From the NCBI GenBank assembly GCA_963281255.1, contig OY725499.1:3801148-3865147 (forward strand): 64,000 nt of DNA, in the 5' to 3' direction. Positions within the stretch are counted from its first letter, which is position 1. Every line of letters starts with the position of its first letter. Both the position numbers and the translations under genes were made by a program. The stretch comes from Aphrocallistes beatrix (Eukaryota; Porifera; Hexactinellida; Sceptrulophora; Aphrocallistidae). Shown piece after piece: positions 22,872-34,193 of this stretch. Below the pieces are notes generated by a model, which was given only the letters and a program-made list of their open reading frames with translations, ran no database searches and was not told the origin of the DNA.

Positions 22872-23252
22872 CAAGCGCGCTTCGCTTGCTTACGCTGCGC
22901 GGCTTGCGGACACAAAGTGTCCGCAGAGTCACCCTACGGGCGCCTGGGGTGACCCAATCTAACCTATTTTGGGAATTGGTTCACTTTACGTAAATATTGT
23001 AAACAAAAATAAACAAATAATTTGTCATATAGATGCGAAAATATGACATCCGAAATCTACACCCCTAAAACCCTATATTAACCGTTGAAAGCTAGTCTCT
23101 AGCATATTTTTCAAAATCTGTCAAAAGGTGTGAAAATGTATATAAAAGTGTGAAAAATGTATATAAGGTGTGAAAATATACACATGACCTTTTTTATAGC
23201 TATACACTATAATAACATTAAGATACCTATATAAGTTATTGTTTTGCAGCAT
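22872..23252 (-). mobile_element. Helentron-like repeat, 5'-truncated
   Basis: Begins with the GC-rich terminal hairpin (ACAAGCGCGCTTCGCTTGCT... and the stem GCGGACAC/GTGTCCGC), then one roughly 130-bp internal unit with ATGACATCCGAAATCTACAC, then the conserved tract GGTGTGAAAATATACACATG. The element's far end is missing. Structure (terminal hairpin plus internal tandem units, no coding) resembles Helentron-associated interspersed elements. Confidence 0.65.
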
Positions 23253-23306
23253 GACCTATTTCAGAAGAATATATCAGAATTGTTACAGACTAATTAGCAA
23301 TATTAC

Positions 23307-23615
23307 CAGGGTTGCCGTGGGAATGGAATTTCAATTACCATTCCCATCCCATTCCCACATAAACCCACATAAACCCATATAAACCATGGTAGGGGAAAAT
23401 ACACAAATAGTGGAATAAAATAATAGACTACAGGATTATGTGTACAATGGATATTAGATAAATAGAACTTCACAATGAACTCAGACAGAATCCCCACAGA
23501 TTCCCACATGAGGGAATTTCCATAGCCTTAAAGTCATTTCCATTCCCACCTAAATGGGAATCTGCGGGTATTCCCATGGGAATTCCCACAGATTCCCATT
23601 CCCACGGCAACCCTG
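23307..23615. mobile_element. hAT MITE with 8-bp target duplication
   Basis: Ends CAGGGTTGCCGTGGGAATGG and complement, flanked by a perfect 8-bp duplication AATATTAC (23299-23306 and 23616-23623). The interior is iterated GGGAATTCCCA/ATTCCCAC words. A second copy lies at 44010-44191. Confidence 0.9.
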
Positions 23616-23959
23616 AATATTACTAATAATAGTAAATGATAACAACATAATATCTCCAAGAAATTAACATACATGAATGCATTGTGTAAATGTAACCTCG
23701 TATTTTAAGACATGTATATTTCAGAAAGGATACAGCTGTACTTGTACAGCAGCACACTGTTGAATTATTTATCAGAGATATTTCATTGAAAGTGCTATTC
23801 CTGGAACAATGATAATCAGAGTGAATGTTTGAAACAATACTGTGGTAATGGTAAATAGCTTGAGACTTGTAATGGAACCTCAAAGAATACTGTTCGCATC
23901 TGTGTCGTTGAGAGTGATTGGAGATTAACTGGAACATGAAAAGAACGAAATAATTGAAA

Positions 23960-24340
23960 GTTAATTGGTGTTTCTACTATTCTGCTGACCAATAGTGGTT
24001 ACTTGATAAAGAATACTTTCTACTGGTGGTAAGGTTATTATTTCTACAGGTGGTAAGGTTACTAATGAATGGACATTACATAACCAAATAACTCAGTTTC
24101 TATGGGAAATTCCAAGTGGGGAGAAGATTTCTGTTATCTCTGTACCTTACAAAAATATTGTACAGAGATAACAGAAATCTTCTCCTCACTTGGAATTTCC
24201 ATAGAAACCGAGTTGTTTGCTTATGTAATGTTCATTCATTAGTCATCTTACAAATGCAGAAATAATAACCCTACCATCAGTAGAAAGTAATCTTTACCAA
24301 GTAACCACTATTGGTCAGCAGAATAGTAGAAACAATTAAC
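23960..24340. mobile_element. Long palindrome (foldback MITE)
   Basis: Two arms of roughly 185 bp mirror each other with few mismatches, centred near 24155 (TACCTTACAAAAATATTGTA). Outer ends read GTTAATTG. The left arm contains a small internal repeat of GGTGGTAAGGTTA. No coding sequence. Confidence 0.85.
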
Positions 24341-25141
24341 ATGGAGTAATTACACATCAGGGAATAAACAGACTAGCAATGAAATCAATTGTAAAGATAT
24401 AATAGATCTTCTACTGAACTCTCATTAGAGTCAAATGAAAAACTATTTCGTGCCTCGTAGAAGCAGAAAAATAAATAATAAACTAAAAGGAAAATTGGTA
24501 GAGCATTATAGTACAACTCTTTTGCTCTCCTAACCCTTCCGATGCCTTTGGATTCAAAAAATCCAACGCAACACAGACTAAGCAGACTACAGTTTGCATT
24601 CATTGCGTTGCATATTATACCAAGCAAATAGTAGCATCCTTTCTCTCTCTGCTACCTCCGAAACATAATTGCTCTCCTTTGCACGAGTCTAAGATAAAAT
24701 TTCAAATACAACTATTACTATGTAATGCTTATATCATAAGTTATAGATAAATATAAGTGTTATGAGCTTCTGATAGATTGAGTCATGAGTCCGTAATCAT
24801 CCGCAGAAGTAATTAAATGACTCATTACACTCGATAGATCCAGTGAGTTCGAACCCAACACAATAAATTAAACTTAAACAAGTAAAACACGATGATTGGG
24901 ACTCACAAGACTATTTATACAAATTCATGAACTAGTGTCACATGCATCGTGTCGTGATCTAAAGTGAATCCATACAGTTAAACTCTAAGAATCTTTGTGG
25001 TTAGCAGATAAACAACTACACAATATTAAAAGCCATTCATTGAAACATACATACATACGTAACATTATACATATGCTAGTAATCCATTAAATATTCAACT
25101 ACCTACATACAAGTATATGACAACTGGATCCATTATAATAA
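24341..25141. other. Intergenic, nothing recognised
   Basis: AT-rich with no supported gene or transposon end. Confidence 0.45.
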
Positions 25142-25205
25142 CAGGACGGGCCGTTGAATTTCGCGGGACAAAGCGGGACGCAATAGAAAAGTATTAAGCA
25201 TGGAA
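25142..25205 (-). repeat. Fragment of GTCCCG-rich MITE
   Basis: Reverse-orientation piece (TTGAATTTCGCGGGACA...) of the element seen complete at 26272-26484 and 53651-53833. Together with 26272 it flanks Ig gene 5 in inverted orientation. Confidence 0.65.
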
Positions 25206-25487
25206 TCCAAAAAACGGGAAATAGTGAAGATTTTACATGTAAAAACAGAACACTTGTGAAAATTAGCTCAATAGAAGACTGAAGAAAGCGGCAAGTATGT
25301 AGCTAAGAAAATAGGATTCTGCCCAGTTGAATGGCTTGAGTATTATATTGTATCTACGTATATAGTCATAAGCTTATATGCGCATAGAAGTGATCATATT
25401 TCAGTCAGTTAATTATTTGAAAAAAAACCATACAAATTTAAAAAAATTCATAATTGAAGTGAATAAGTTTCTCTTTATTACAAAATC

Positions 25488-26060
25488 TTAACAAATATTT
25501 TGCATAGCTGAATCTTCGTGAATTAACTCGACCCAGTTAGACAAGGTCTGACGACCAAACTGATCCTCTGCTAGACATCTGTAGAATCCGAAGTCGTGGT
25601 GACTCAGGATTGGTTCAAAAGTTAAACTCTTCTCTGTGGCGCCAGGAATGGCTACCCCCTTCTCATCGTACCACTGGTACTCCACATTCACGCCTGTAGC
25701 CAGTGCGAACAAGTACGCGTACTCTCCAGGTCTGCCACGGGCGGGGAGGGGGTTAATCTTGAAGACGGGAGGTGCGTGTGCGATCGAGGCATAGTTGGAC
25801 AATTCCACCCAACGCGAGAGGACATGGGCCCCAAAGTAGTCTTGTATTCTCACGCGGTAGAACCCGAAATCTCCTCTCCTCAGCGGTCCAATGGTCAAGA
25901 AAGGCTTGCAAGCTCCGGGGATAGCCAGACCATCTTGTCGGTACCACTGATAGGAGAGGTTATAGCCAGATGCAGACACTTTAAAGATAACCGTTTTATC
26001 AACACTGGCGCACTGAGATTCAGGTTCAGAAATAATCATAAACATATTTGAAGGATTCAT
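25488..26060 (-). CDS. Two-domain cytosolic Ig-like protein, gene 5
   Basis: Single exon, 190 codons, subfamily B. Domain 1 (about 6-87) has NLSYQWYRQDG (Trp39), GACKPFLTIGP, RGDFGFYRVRIQD and SRWVEL. Domain 2 (about 98-180) has NVEYQWYDEKG (Trp130), HHDFGFYRCLAED and SNWVELIHED. Domain 2 keeps a strand-F Cys (162) but lacks its strand-B partner, so no classical disulfide is possible. No signal peptide or membrane segment. The DFGFYR + WVEL pairing is strongest in this subfamily and is why MALT1-type Ig domains come to mind. A TATA box lies 52 bp upstream, and AATAAA lies about 9 bp past the stop (25474-25479). Gene 7 (40039) differs at about six residues. Confidence 0.87.
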   Translation of the reverse strand: MNPSNMFMIISEPESQCASVDKTVIFKVSASGYNLSYQWYRQDGLAIPGACKPFLTIGPLRRGDFGFYRVRIQDYFGAHVLSRWVELSNYASIAHAPPVFKINPLPARGRPGEYAYLFALATGVNVEYQWYDEKGVAIPGATEKSLTFEPILSHHDFGFYRCLAEDQFGRQTLSNWVELIHEDSAMQNIC

Positions 26061-26111
26061 TTATATTGTGATGTATTTATTTACTTCGTTAAACTGTACA
26101 TTATAGATGTG

Positions 26112-26119
26112 TATTTATA
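26112..26119 (-). promoter_or_regulatory. TATA box of Ig gene 5
   Basis: On the minus strand the sequence reads ACTAGTATAAATAC, 52 bp before the ATG. The ACTAGT prefix recurs at genes 6, 7 and 8. Confidence 0.65.
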
Positions 26120-26271
26120 CTAGTTCAATCCACTAAGCTTTGGTAGAAAGTGGTTTTAACAGGTTTTCTACTAGTTTTACTGGACTAAATAAACTACTGT
26201 ACTTTCAACACGCTTCAATCTGTTGAATTATTTGCCATAGATATTAACCGGGACATCGTAACAATTACAGA

Positions 26272-26484
26272 CATGCCAACTGTCCCGTTTTTGGCGGGAC
26301 GTCCCGCTTTTTTATTTCTTTTTATGTGCTAATTTTCTCGAGTGTCCCGTTTTTACATAAAGTTTCCCCATTATGTCCCGATTTTTTTTAGTCTATGTGT
26401 ATAATACTTTTTTATTGCGTCCCGCTATGTCCTGCGAAATTCAACGCCCGCGTCCCGATTTTACCATGGCTCAAGTTGGTATGC
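26272..26484. mobile_element. MITE with GTCCCG-rich interior
   Basis: Short inverted ends (CATGCCAACT and the complement of AGTTGGTATG) enclose repeated GTCCCG words. Related copies lie at 53651-53833 and, truncated, at 25142. Flanks CAATTACA/CAATTATC hint at an imperfect 8-bp duplication. Confidence 0.7.
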
Positions 26485-26939
26485 AATTATCTTAGCCTGA
26501 AGTGTCCCGATTAATAAGCAGAGTCGACATATATATCTACATTGTATCCCGAATCTGAAGTTTGCACTTAGATGGTACATTACAGGCGCGTAACTCCAAT
26601 GGAGCACAGAGAGCACATGCACACCCCTGTATTTCTTTATGAATAATATAGTTATGCATAACATCTTATTTCGGGGTTGGCTAATTAATTAATTAATTAA
26701 CACCCGCTATGGTTTTGTAATTGACTATACAGAAGTTCTCAAATATTTTTAAGTTTTCATGAAGAATAATGTCATCAGATCTTCAAACTACCGCATGCAG
26801 TGCTTAGAAATAGAGGATAAGATTCTAAACTAATGATGACTCTACGAAATTAATTTCTTGACAATTTTACAATTAATATTTCGATCACGAGAAATGACTA
26901 TATCAATACTTGATCAATTTATAGTTCGCTGGATCATGT

Positions 26940-27125
26940 GGACTCAGCAGATGACATGTAATGGTTCAACATGATGTCACCATAATGACTCAACATGATA
27001 TCTCATACAAACTCAACATGATGTCACCTTATACAATGTTCAACATTATGTCACCATAATGACTCAACATGATATCTCATACTGACTCAGTATGATGTTG
27101 TCATAATGACTCAGTATCATGGGAT
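26940..27125. repeat. ACTCAACATGAT tandem repeat
   Basis: About seven diverged units of roughly 25-30 bp with the words CTCAACATGATRTC and CATAATGACTCA. Confidence 0.75.
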
Positions 27126-27129
27126 GGCA

Positions 27130-29828
27130 TCATGGTCGTAAACAGGATACATCCTAATGATTCAGTCCTTACATTTATTGTATAATTACTGTTGATCTTC
27201 TGGTAAGTACGTCAGAATAAACAAACAAATTCCCAAATAACCAATGACTTCGAATAATGGGAATGAGTAATGACCTCAGCTATAATTCGAGAAAATAAAA
27301 TTCATTCGAATCTATACAATACTCGTTCAAATACATTTAGTGAAAGTCTAGTTCTCCAAGGCTCTGGGAAGACAGAACTCTCTCAAGAATTTGAATTAAT
27401 ATGATATAACGAAGATATATATTTCCAATTAACGAGAATGCCTCATTTGAAATGTGATCAGGGTATAACGTTATCTCAATGTATTCAATGAATAATAATG
27501 TTACGGGATTCATTTCATTGAAAGTTGTGATCAAATAACAAGAATAACAGCCTATATCCAATGATGGGAATATTATGAAGTAACTATTTTACTTAATTTC
27601 AAAATGGCTATATAGAGATGTAGCTAAAAATATAAACATGATTCAGTGAACTCTGTTGATCTTAATATATGAACCTAAAACCGATATATTCTATTATTAG
27701 GCGATATATATATTTAGAAACAAAAACTAATCACATTTTCTATTATTAGAATTGTCATGTGGCAAAGTTGGGAAATTGGTTTATTTACATAAAACAAGGG
27801 AAAGTAACAGTAGACAATGGTATATTTTACGGTAGAAAGTTTATAGTATTTCCTTGCACAAAATCTTGTTTCTACTTCTCTCATCAAGACAAGACACAAT
27901 TCGTGAGAAAACAAACTCGGATTCTACGGAGCATGCCAGTAATGATAACCAGAAAGATTCTACCAACCACTGAGTCTGTTATTGTTTAATAATATGTATA
28001 TATATATATACGTATATCTGTATCTTTTGTTTGTTATAATATGCAAACTTTTAGCATTTTATTTTCTTAAATAGTCTCAGTCTGTGTTCACTTATCAATA
28101 TTAATTAAACAATGGATAAATAGGAACTGTTCAGTTGAGTTGTCGTAACACGGGGGTACAATGTGGTTCTGATATTAACAATTGCTTCAAATCAAGAATC
28201 TAATTATGTAGTAATAAACAGGCATAATTGTCACCGCTATAAAACCCTGGATTAACAGAAAATCCCTAGACGCTTAACATTAATACAAATTTATTTGTCA
28301 ATAAATAATTTTCAGTGTTCTTGCTACTCTTAAAGCAGATCATATAGCCAATCCTTAGTACGTATTACACAAAAGAAGATATCGGTGGGTATATACATAG
28401 ACTGACTCAAAATCCCTGAAATGGTAAAGATACGATTCATTTTTCTCGGTGGTTAAGCTGAGTTACACCAAAGTCTCAACCTTAAAGAAAAAACCTGGAC
28501 ATAGGAACACTATTCTGTCAAATATTGTTCGGTATGGATATGTTCGTAGCACTTTTTGTGTTGTGAGGGAAATAGTGTACCACTTCGGAGAAGACGTGCT
28601 ACGCTACTCTACAAATGGCAAACTACTAAAATACTAAATATGAATACTGGAGAGCTTTATTTGGAACGAGAGACGACGGAGAGAGAGAGAGAGAAGAAAT
28701 GAAAATTGCCAAGGAAGTGTTATTAAATTATGAATCTATAAAAAGTTTCGTTTTACGCCTCTCCCAGGAACCAACAACAAAAATTTAAAACATCTTCGAT
28801 ACATCAAAAATGACTTCACTTTCATAGCAAATATCGAAAACAAGTAGAACACTTAATTGCAGTCATTGCAGTGAATGCATCGTGGTAGAAAGTTTAACCA
28901 GGAAAAAACAAAAAAATCTTAGAATGATTTACTAAAATCTTTTGGAATACACCTTTGTTCACCTCGTACTGTTCGAGAATGTGTTGGGTAGTTTCTTGAC
29001 AATTAAATGATGTTATAGTATCACTTAAGGGTTTAACATGAAGTAATACAGTATCCGAATAGCAAGGTTATTCTATATTTAGACTGAAGCGGAAATCCCT
29101 ACCTTTACACTTTCCAATGACAAACAAGCTTAATTAAAATGCTCTGGCGAAGTAGGTGGTCCCCTAAGGTAGTTTTCAGTGCAAAGTATTCAGTATAATC
29201 GTGATTTTTTAACACAAATCCTTTCAAGTACAATCAAACCACTCTGTATTGAACACCTGGACCCGACAATCCGACTTTGTTCAAATATGTCTGAGGGCAG
29301 CAGTTTGATAGGTAAAATGGGTCATGGGTCACACCCATTTATAGCTCTGCTATTGAATATGTTGGGAAATCGAACGCGTGAAAGGTTTGGTTGACGTTAG
29401 AGTCAGTCAAGTGAGGGCGAACTATACATCAGGCACAATATCAGAGTTTGAAGAATTGGGCAGTCACAGTTAAAGAAACTCGCAAAGTAATAATCTCATG
29501 ATATGCATGTGGTATAAAACTCAATAGTTCACTGAGGAACTATTAATAATTTGTGGGAAGCACTGTAATTCCTCATAATGAGACTAATAATATTATTAAA
29601 ATCCTCAAAAGGCTGATATGGACAAATGAAAGTACAAAGATCACTTTTCATGGCCCAAAATTAGCTATGCGGGATAGTACTGGTGATATATAATAAGAAC
29701 AAGTTCTCATAAAAGAGGTCAAAGACTTTCAGTACTAATTACCTTCATGTTTAATGGAATGTAATTATCGATTTCAAAGTATTTTATTCTCTGACTTCAA
29801 GAGTATAATAGCATTTATAAACATGACA
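27130..29828. other. Intergenic, nothing recognised
   Basis: No supported gene. It includes a short (GA)n microsatellite at about 28680-28695 and a (TA)n tract near 27995-28010. Several open frames of 60-76 codons have no recognisable domain. Confidence 0.45.
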
Positions 29829-30109
29829 CTTATATGGCGCTGAGCGATAATGTCGCTAACTCTAGCGATAGTATCGCTAGAGTTACTCTAACAACAATGG
29901 GCTAACTTAAAAATTCCTGAGATCCGTGGTTTTCAAAAGGCTCTAATTTCCTCACCTAAAAAACGCGACATCAACCTTAATAAATGCCCCGTTCGACAAC
30001 CTGAGAGTCATAATTCCTACCCAAAATGCTGCTAAATCTGTCTGAAATGTGGAGCATTCTCCACTGAAAAGGCTGCGTTATTATTGCAAGAGTCAGCGCC
30101 ATATAAGTA
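29829..30109. mobile_element. MITE with ACTTATATGGCGCTGA ends
   Basis: ACTTATATGGCGCTGA near 29829 is mirrored by TCAGCGCCATATAAGT at 30094-30109. Inside the left end is a perfect 12-bp-arm hairpin (AACTCTAGCGAT-AGT-ATCGCTAGAGTT, 29858-29884). Target duplication is not obvious. Confidence 0.65.
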
Positions 30110-30157
30110 TTCTGTATATAAAAATGCATTCTGGTAGGGTTGGAGGGCTATTATTGT

Positions 30158-30770
30158 ATACAAGTGCGCTTCGCTTACTTGCGCTGCGCGGCTTGCGGAC
30201 ACTGTATGTCCGCAGAGTCGCCCCTGGAATTACTCAATCTAGCCTATTTTGGGAATTTGTTTACTTTATGTATCAATTGTAAACAAATGTAAACAAAGAA
30301 TTTATTTTATCGATCTGAAAATATGATATTCGAAATCTACACCCCTGAAAACCCCATGTCAACCGTTGGAAGCTAGTTTCTAGCATAATTTTCAAAATTC
30401 GTCAAATCGTGTGAAAATATGTATACGTATAAAGGTGTGAAAATATACAAATAACCTTTTTTACTGCCATACACTATAATATAATTGAGACATTTATACA
30501 ACTTATTGCTTTGAAGTATTAATAACAATAACAGCCTACAATAGTGTCGTACAACGATTTCTATTGTGATAGTGTAGTCATTTATTTTGTATAGAAAAGG
30601 TATGAAAATTGTTTTCCATTTTTTTGCAGAGGTGTGAAAATTTCGCTTAGATTTTCGAAATTAATCGTTCATCATTTGACACCTACATGCCAATATTAAT
30701 ATATCTACGACTTGCCAATTCTTCAATCAATTCGGACAAACAAACAAGAAAATCCTAGCATTTTGATATA
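30158..30770 (-). mobile_element. Helentron-like repeat, near full length
   Basis: In minus orientation it starts near 30770 (TTATATATCAAAATGCTAGG) and ends in the GC-rich hairpin at 30158-30215. Between them lie the conserved GTCCGAATTGATTGAAGAAT block, the TTTTTTTGCAGAGGTGTGAA-like block and an internal unit with TTCGAAATCTACACCCC. Non-coding. The (TA)n tract at 30771-30800 follows the 5' end. Confidence 0.7.
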
Positions 30771-30800
30771 TAAGATATATATATATATATATATATATAT
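30771..30800. repeat. (TA)n microsatellite
   Basis: About 15 TA units, between the Helentron-like repeat and a pogo-like MITE. Confidence 0.9.
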
Positions 30801-30801
30801 A

Positions 30802-31090
30802 CAGTCGAACCTCTGAGATCCGGGAAGTGTGGGACCGGAGGATCCCCCGATCTCGGAAATATCTATATCTCCATGGTATTGCCCTAGTATATAAACTTGT
30901 TATTGCCCAAGTTCTCTTAAAACCTTCTATTACTAATAAGTAATAACTATTGGTTTATTTGATACTCACCCATGAATTATTTCACTCTTTTTACTTAGAC
31001 AAGTACATACTGGAAGAGGGCAATAAATTTCTAAGATACGGGCACTATATTTGAAAAAAAAATAGGTGCCCGGATCTCGGAGGTTCGACG
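30802..31090. mobile_element. pogo-like MITE (CAGTCGAACCTCTGAG)
   Basis: CAGTCGAACCTCTGAGATCC at 30802 is mirrored by GGATCTCGGAGGTTCGACG ending near 31090. Its end lies about 100 bp upstream of the Ig gene 6 TATA box. Confidence 0.8.
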
Positions 31091-31189
31091 TCAACAATAT
31101 ACATTACATATAAAATTTAGCTATTATAAGGCATAACATGAAACGAATGCTGGTTAAAAATGTATTCACAGCAAACTGTGAACAACTAG

Positions 31190-31197
31190 TATAAATA
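31190..31197 (+). promoter_or_regulatory. TATA box of Ig gene 6
   Basis: AACTAGTATAAATATAG. The TATAAATA ends 51 bp before the chosen ATG at 31248. This favours 31248 over an upstream in-frame GTG at 31200, which would abut the TATA box. Confidence 0.7.
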
Positions 31198-31247
31198 TAG
31201 TGCAGAGATGTATCTTAGTAAAAAGAAACTTACAAAAACAACACCGA

Positions 31248-31973
31248 ATGGCATACACTGATGCTATACAGTCGACAATTCAGGAATATTCTGAAGTAAA
31301 TACTCTTAAAGAAGTTTCTGAGATAACAATACTAACAGAACCTATCGACGTCATTGCCAGAATAGGCTCATACGTCAACTTTTGCACAAAAGTAGAAGCA
31401 AATAAGCCTACTTACCAATGGTATGATAAGTATGGTAATCAGATACCACGTATGTGTAGGAGCAACCTCACTATCGGACCAATCAAAGAAGAGGATTTCG
31501 GATTCTATCGGCTGGAAATTAGAGATGGAAAGATTAGTCAGACTGTACTAACAAGATGGGCAGAACTTAAGAAAGCACAGCCTAGAGTAACTCAGTCAGA
31601 CATGAATGAATACCAGCAGGTAGAGCCTAGTCTGATCCGTACTGAACCTCTTCCTCAATCCTCTCCTGTGCAAGAAAAGAGAAAGATACACACAGAATAT
31701 CTGCCTCAACATCAACTAGAACAGCTGACACCTGTGCTACTGATACAACCTGAAGGAGGAGCATACTCACGAGGATCTAGAATAACTCTCACTGCTCACT
31801 TCGAGAATGCTACTCACTATCAGTGGTACAAGGATGGAGTGAAGCTAGAAGGATGTGTTGGAAACACTCTCGTCATCAACAATGCAAATCTAGGAAATAC
31901 TGGAGATTACGATCTCTATGCAAGTAATCATTTTGGTTCCATTTATTCAAGAACAGGAATCATAATCTACTAA
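31248..31973 (+). CDS. Two-domain cytosolic Ig-like protein, gene 6
   Basis: Single exon, 241 codons from the ATG (MAYTDAIQS...). Domain 1 has KPTYQWYDKYG, CRSNLTIGP, EEDFGFYRLEIRD and TRWAELKKAQPR. A Gln/Pro-rich linker starts SDMNEYQQVEPSL, and domain 2 has THYQWYKDGVKLEGC and NTGDYDLYASN. From the linker to the end it is nearly identical to gene 3, with only a handful of changes. Upstream of the linker the two proteins differ at many positions. It lacks a signal peptide and disulfide cysteines. Confidence 0.85.
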   Translation: MAYTDAIQSTIQEYSEVNTLKEVSEITILTEPIDVIARIGSYVNFCTKVEANKPTYQWYDKYGNQIPRMCRSNLTIGPIKEEDFGFYRLEIRDGKISQTVLTRWAELKKAQPRVTQSDMNEYQQVEPSLIRTEPLPQSSPVQEKRKIHTEYLPQHQLEQLTPVLLIQPEGGAYSRGSRITLTAHFENATHYQWYKDGVKLEGCVGNTLVINNANLGNTGDYDLYASNHFGSIYSRTGIIIY

Positions 31974-32380
31974 AAAGAGAAATTGTAAGAGTATAAGTAG
32001 TAAAGTCTCATATGTTGCAGTATTTTTTATTAAAATAATGAGTTGTTTTATTGTTTGAATTCATTCTTACTATTTTTGTTTAATTCTAACTACCTTTCTT
32101 ATTTGTATCTTACCTCTTGAATCAATCAAAATTTTAAAAAGTCTGATACTATATCCAGATACACCACAGACAAATTTGCGCTCTCTTACATGCTTTTCTA
32201 AATCGTGAAAACAAGCAATCATTTCATTATTTAATTCATTTTTAGATCATTTAGTCATACAAGTATGTATTTATTTTGGGAAGATTGTAAAGTAAGTTGA
32301 CTGAGTTTGCGTATTTTTTGTCCAAATCGTCATTTATAATATTTTTTTTATTACTTTATTTTTGTTATTATATTATATCA
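31974..32380. other. 3' flank of Ig gene 6
   Basis: AT-rich with an ATTAAA near 32030 that could serve for polyadenylation. Nothing else seen. Confidence 0.4.
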
Positions 32381-32440
32381 GATACAAGCGCACTTCGCTT
32401 GCTTGCGCTGCGCGGCTTGCAGACACTGCGTGTCCGCAGA
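32381..32440 (-). repeat. Solo Helentron-like terminal hairpin
   Basis: ACAAGCGCACTTCGCTTGCT...GCGGCTTGCAGACACTGCGTGTCCGCAG end motif. The body of the element is replaced by unrelated sequence and a transposase fragment. Confidence 0.6.
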
Positions 32441-32639
32441 TTTACTCAGTGGGCGCTTGGGGATATTAGAGAAACAATACGTCGCTTTCTTGTTTTATAC
32501 TAAGTACGCTGGATTGTCATTTGTCTACGGTTACATTAATGAAATCAGAACTGTAGCAGAAATTTTGTTTCGTGATAAATATAATTTACTTCGTATTTAG
32601 TCAACTAATCCTGAATGTAAGCTCAATTTGAATTCACAA

Positions 32640-33137
32640 AGTTCACATTGCTAAAGATTATTATAGAAAAGCGACTGACCAGAAGCAAGGGCCTGCTTGC
32701 CCGGCTCGCAACTCAACCTGTTGACCAGATCGTATTTTCTGACGATAAATTATTCACCATAGAGGAAGCGACCAGCAAGCAGAATGATCGTATATTAGCA
32801 CTCAAGTATTCTAGCATCAGTGAAAAGCATCTTTATGTCAAGCGGACTCAGAAACCACAGTCAGTGATGGTTTGGGCCGGAATATCAGCAAAAGGCCGCA
32901 CTCCATTGATTTTTGTCCCACCAGAGGTCAAAATAAATTCTTCAACCTATCAACAGTTGATTCTCGATCCTGTGGTGAAAGATTTGAGCAAAACGATGTT
33001 CAACAAAGAGCCATTTCTATTCCAACAAGACGGTGCACCGGCTCACACATCAAATGTCTCCCAAAATTGGTTACGCAAAAATGTTCCGGATTTCATTAGC
33101 AAGGAGGAATGGCCTCCATCAAGCCCAGATTTGACTT
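32640..33137 (+). pseudogene. DD37D mariner transposase fragment
   Basis: An uninterrupted frame covers the middle of the transposase. It has QIVFSDDKLFTIEEA with the first Asp, SVMVWAGISAKGRTPLIFVP, then FLFQQDGAPAHTS with the second Asp. It continues to WPPSSPDL, where homology stops before the third Asp. The N-terminal DNA-binding part is missing too. It is the same family as the element at 3943-6630, but here neither terminal repeat is attached. Confidence 0.8.
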
Positions 33138-33570
33138 TTAGTCCAGCTCCTAGTATAGGAGATGGCTTATGTCATGATCGGCGTGCGACTTCCGTCTGCT
33201 CGCTCCTGGAAATTCTATTGGACCAAATTGCACCAAATTTGGGCCATTATATTCCTTATATGGTGGAGATTTGAACCTGGGTCCAAATTCTGAAATATTT
33301 TCACATCTTTCTACAAAAGGTGTCAAAATGTCTTATCCAATCAGAATCCAGGGATTGGATATTACAGTTGGCTTTGGTTTTATTGACTAATAGGGACTAT
33401 ACTTAACTCAAAGTATATAAACAACTTAGATTGACTCTCTAACCTTATCTGAAGATTAGTCATTTTTTCACGCCTCAAAATGTGGCAAATGAGTTCAAAA
33501 ATCAATCAAGGATATATATTACGTAAATGCCCTACGAGTCACTTAGCACTCACAGTCGGTCGACTGACAT
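33138..33570. other. No feature recognised
   Basis: Sequence between the transposase fragment and a Helentron-like 5' fragment. No gene or clear repeat end. Confidence 0.4.
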
Positions 33571-33571
33571 T

Positions 33572-33632
33572 TTTTTGTTTTGTTTGTCCGAATTGATTTG
33601 AAGAATTGGCAAGTCGTAGAGAAATATGAGTC
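33572..33632 (+). repeat. Helentron-like 5' end fragment
   Basis: TTTGTCCGAATTGATTTGAA and GAATTGGCAAGTCGTAGAGA match the 5' subterminal block of the copy at 42358. It is truncated after about 60 bp. Confidence 0.55.
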
Positions 33633-33654
33633 GCCGGAATAATATCTAATTCGA

Positions 33655-34193
33655 AGTAGGAATAAGACTTAAAACGTGCGAAGTAGGAATAAGACCAAAA
33701 AACGCTAAGTATGATTCAGAGTTGCACGCGGGCCGAAATTTGTAACCGCGGCCCGCATAAATATTTTTGGCCCGCTTTGTAAGTTACCAACTATAGAGAG
33801 ACACTTAGGGAATCCTTTTATGGGAGTGAGTTTCTACAAACACAAATAAGTGGAAACTAACAAAGTTCCATTTACGGAAGTATCCCTTAATTGGTAGCTC
33901 GTGACAATTAAAAACATCGTCTCGGTTGCCATCGTGGGGAGTCCAGCCAAGATTTTCGGCCGCGGAGCCCGCAACCTATTATATTCGGCACGCACGGCCC
34001 GCAGGCCGATATGAAAAGTCGGCCTGCAGCCCGCGGACCTGCCGGACGGGTCGGCCAGCGTGCAACTCTGGTATGATTAAGACCTAAAATGCCACACAGT
34101 ATCCCCTCACGAAGAAAATGCCACTTTCACACTCAATTGGACACTATATCAAACCTAAAATGCTCACTTTCGCATTCCCTCCAATTTTAGGTC
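33655..34193. mobile_element. GTAGGAATAAGACC palindromic element, interrupted
   Basis: GTAGGAATAAGAC words at the left (33655, 33682) are mirrored by GGTCTTATTCCTAC at about 34180-34193. It was split by the hAT MITE at 33717-34070. Confidence 0.6.
33717..34070. mobile_element. hAT MITE with 8-bp target duplication
   Basis: Ends CAGAGTTGCACGC and complement; perfect 8-bp direct repeat GTATGATT at 33709-33716 and 34071-34078. GC-rich interior with GGCCCGC words. Nested inside the 33655-34193 element. Confidence 0.9.

Noticed and set aside
25753..26051. Open frames overlapping Ig gene 5 on both strands (and equivalents in genes 7 and 8)
   Set aside because: They are shadows of the conserved Ig coding frame and repeat in each paralogue for that reason.
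31200..31247. N-terminal extension of Ig gene 6 from a GTG codon
   Set aside because: It begins three bases past the TATA box and does not use ATG; the ATG at 31248 fits the spacing seen in the other genes.
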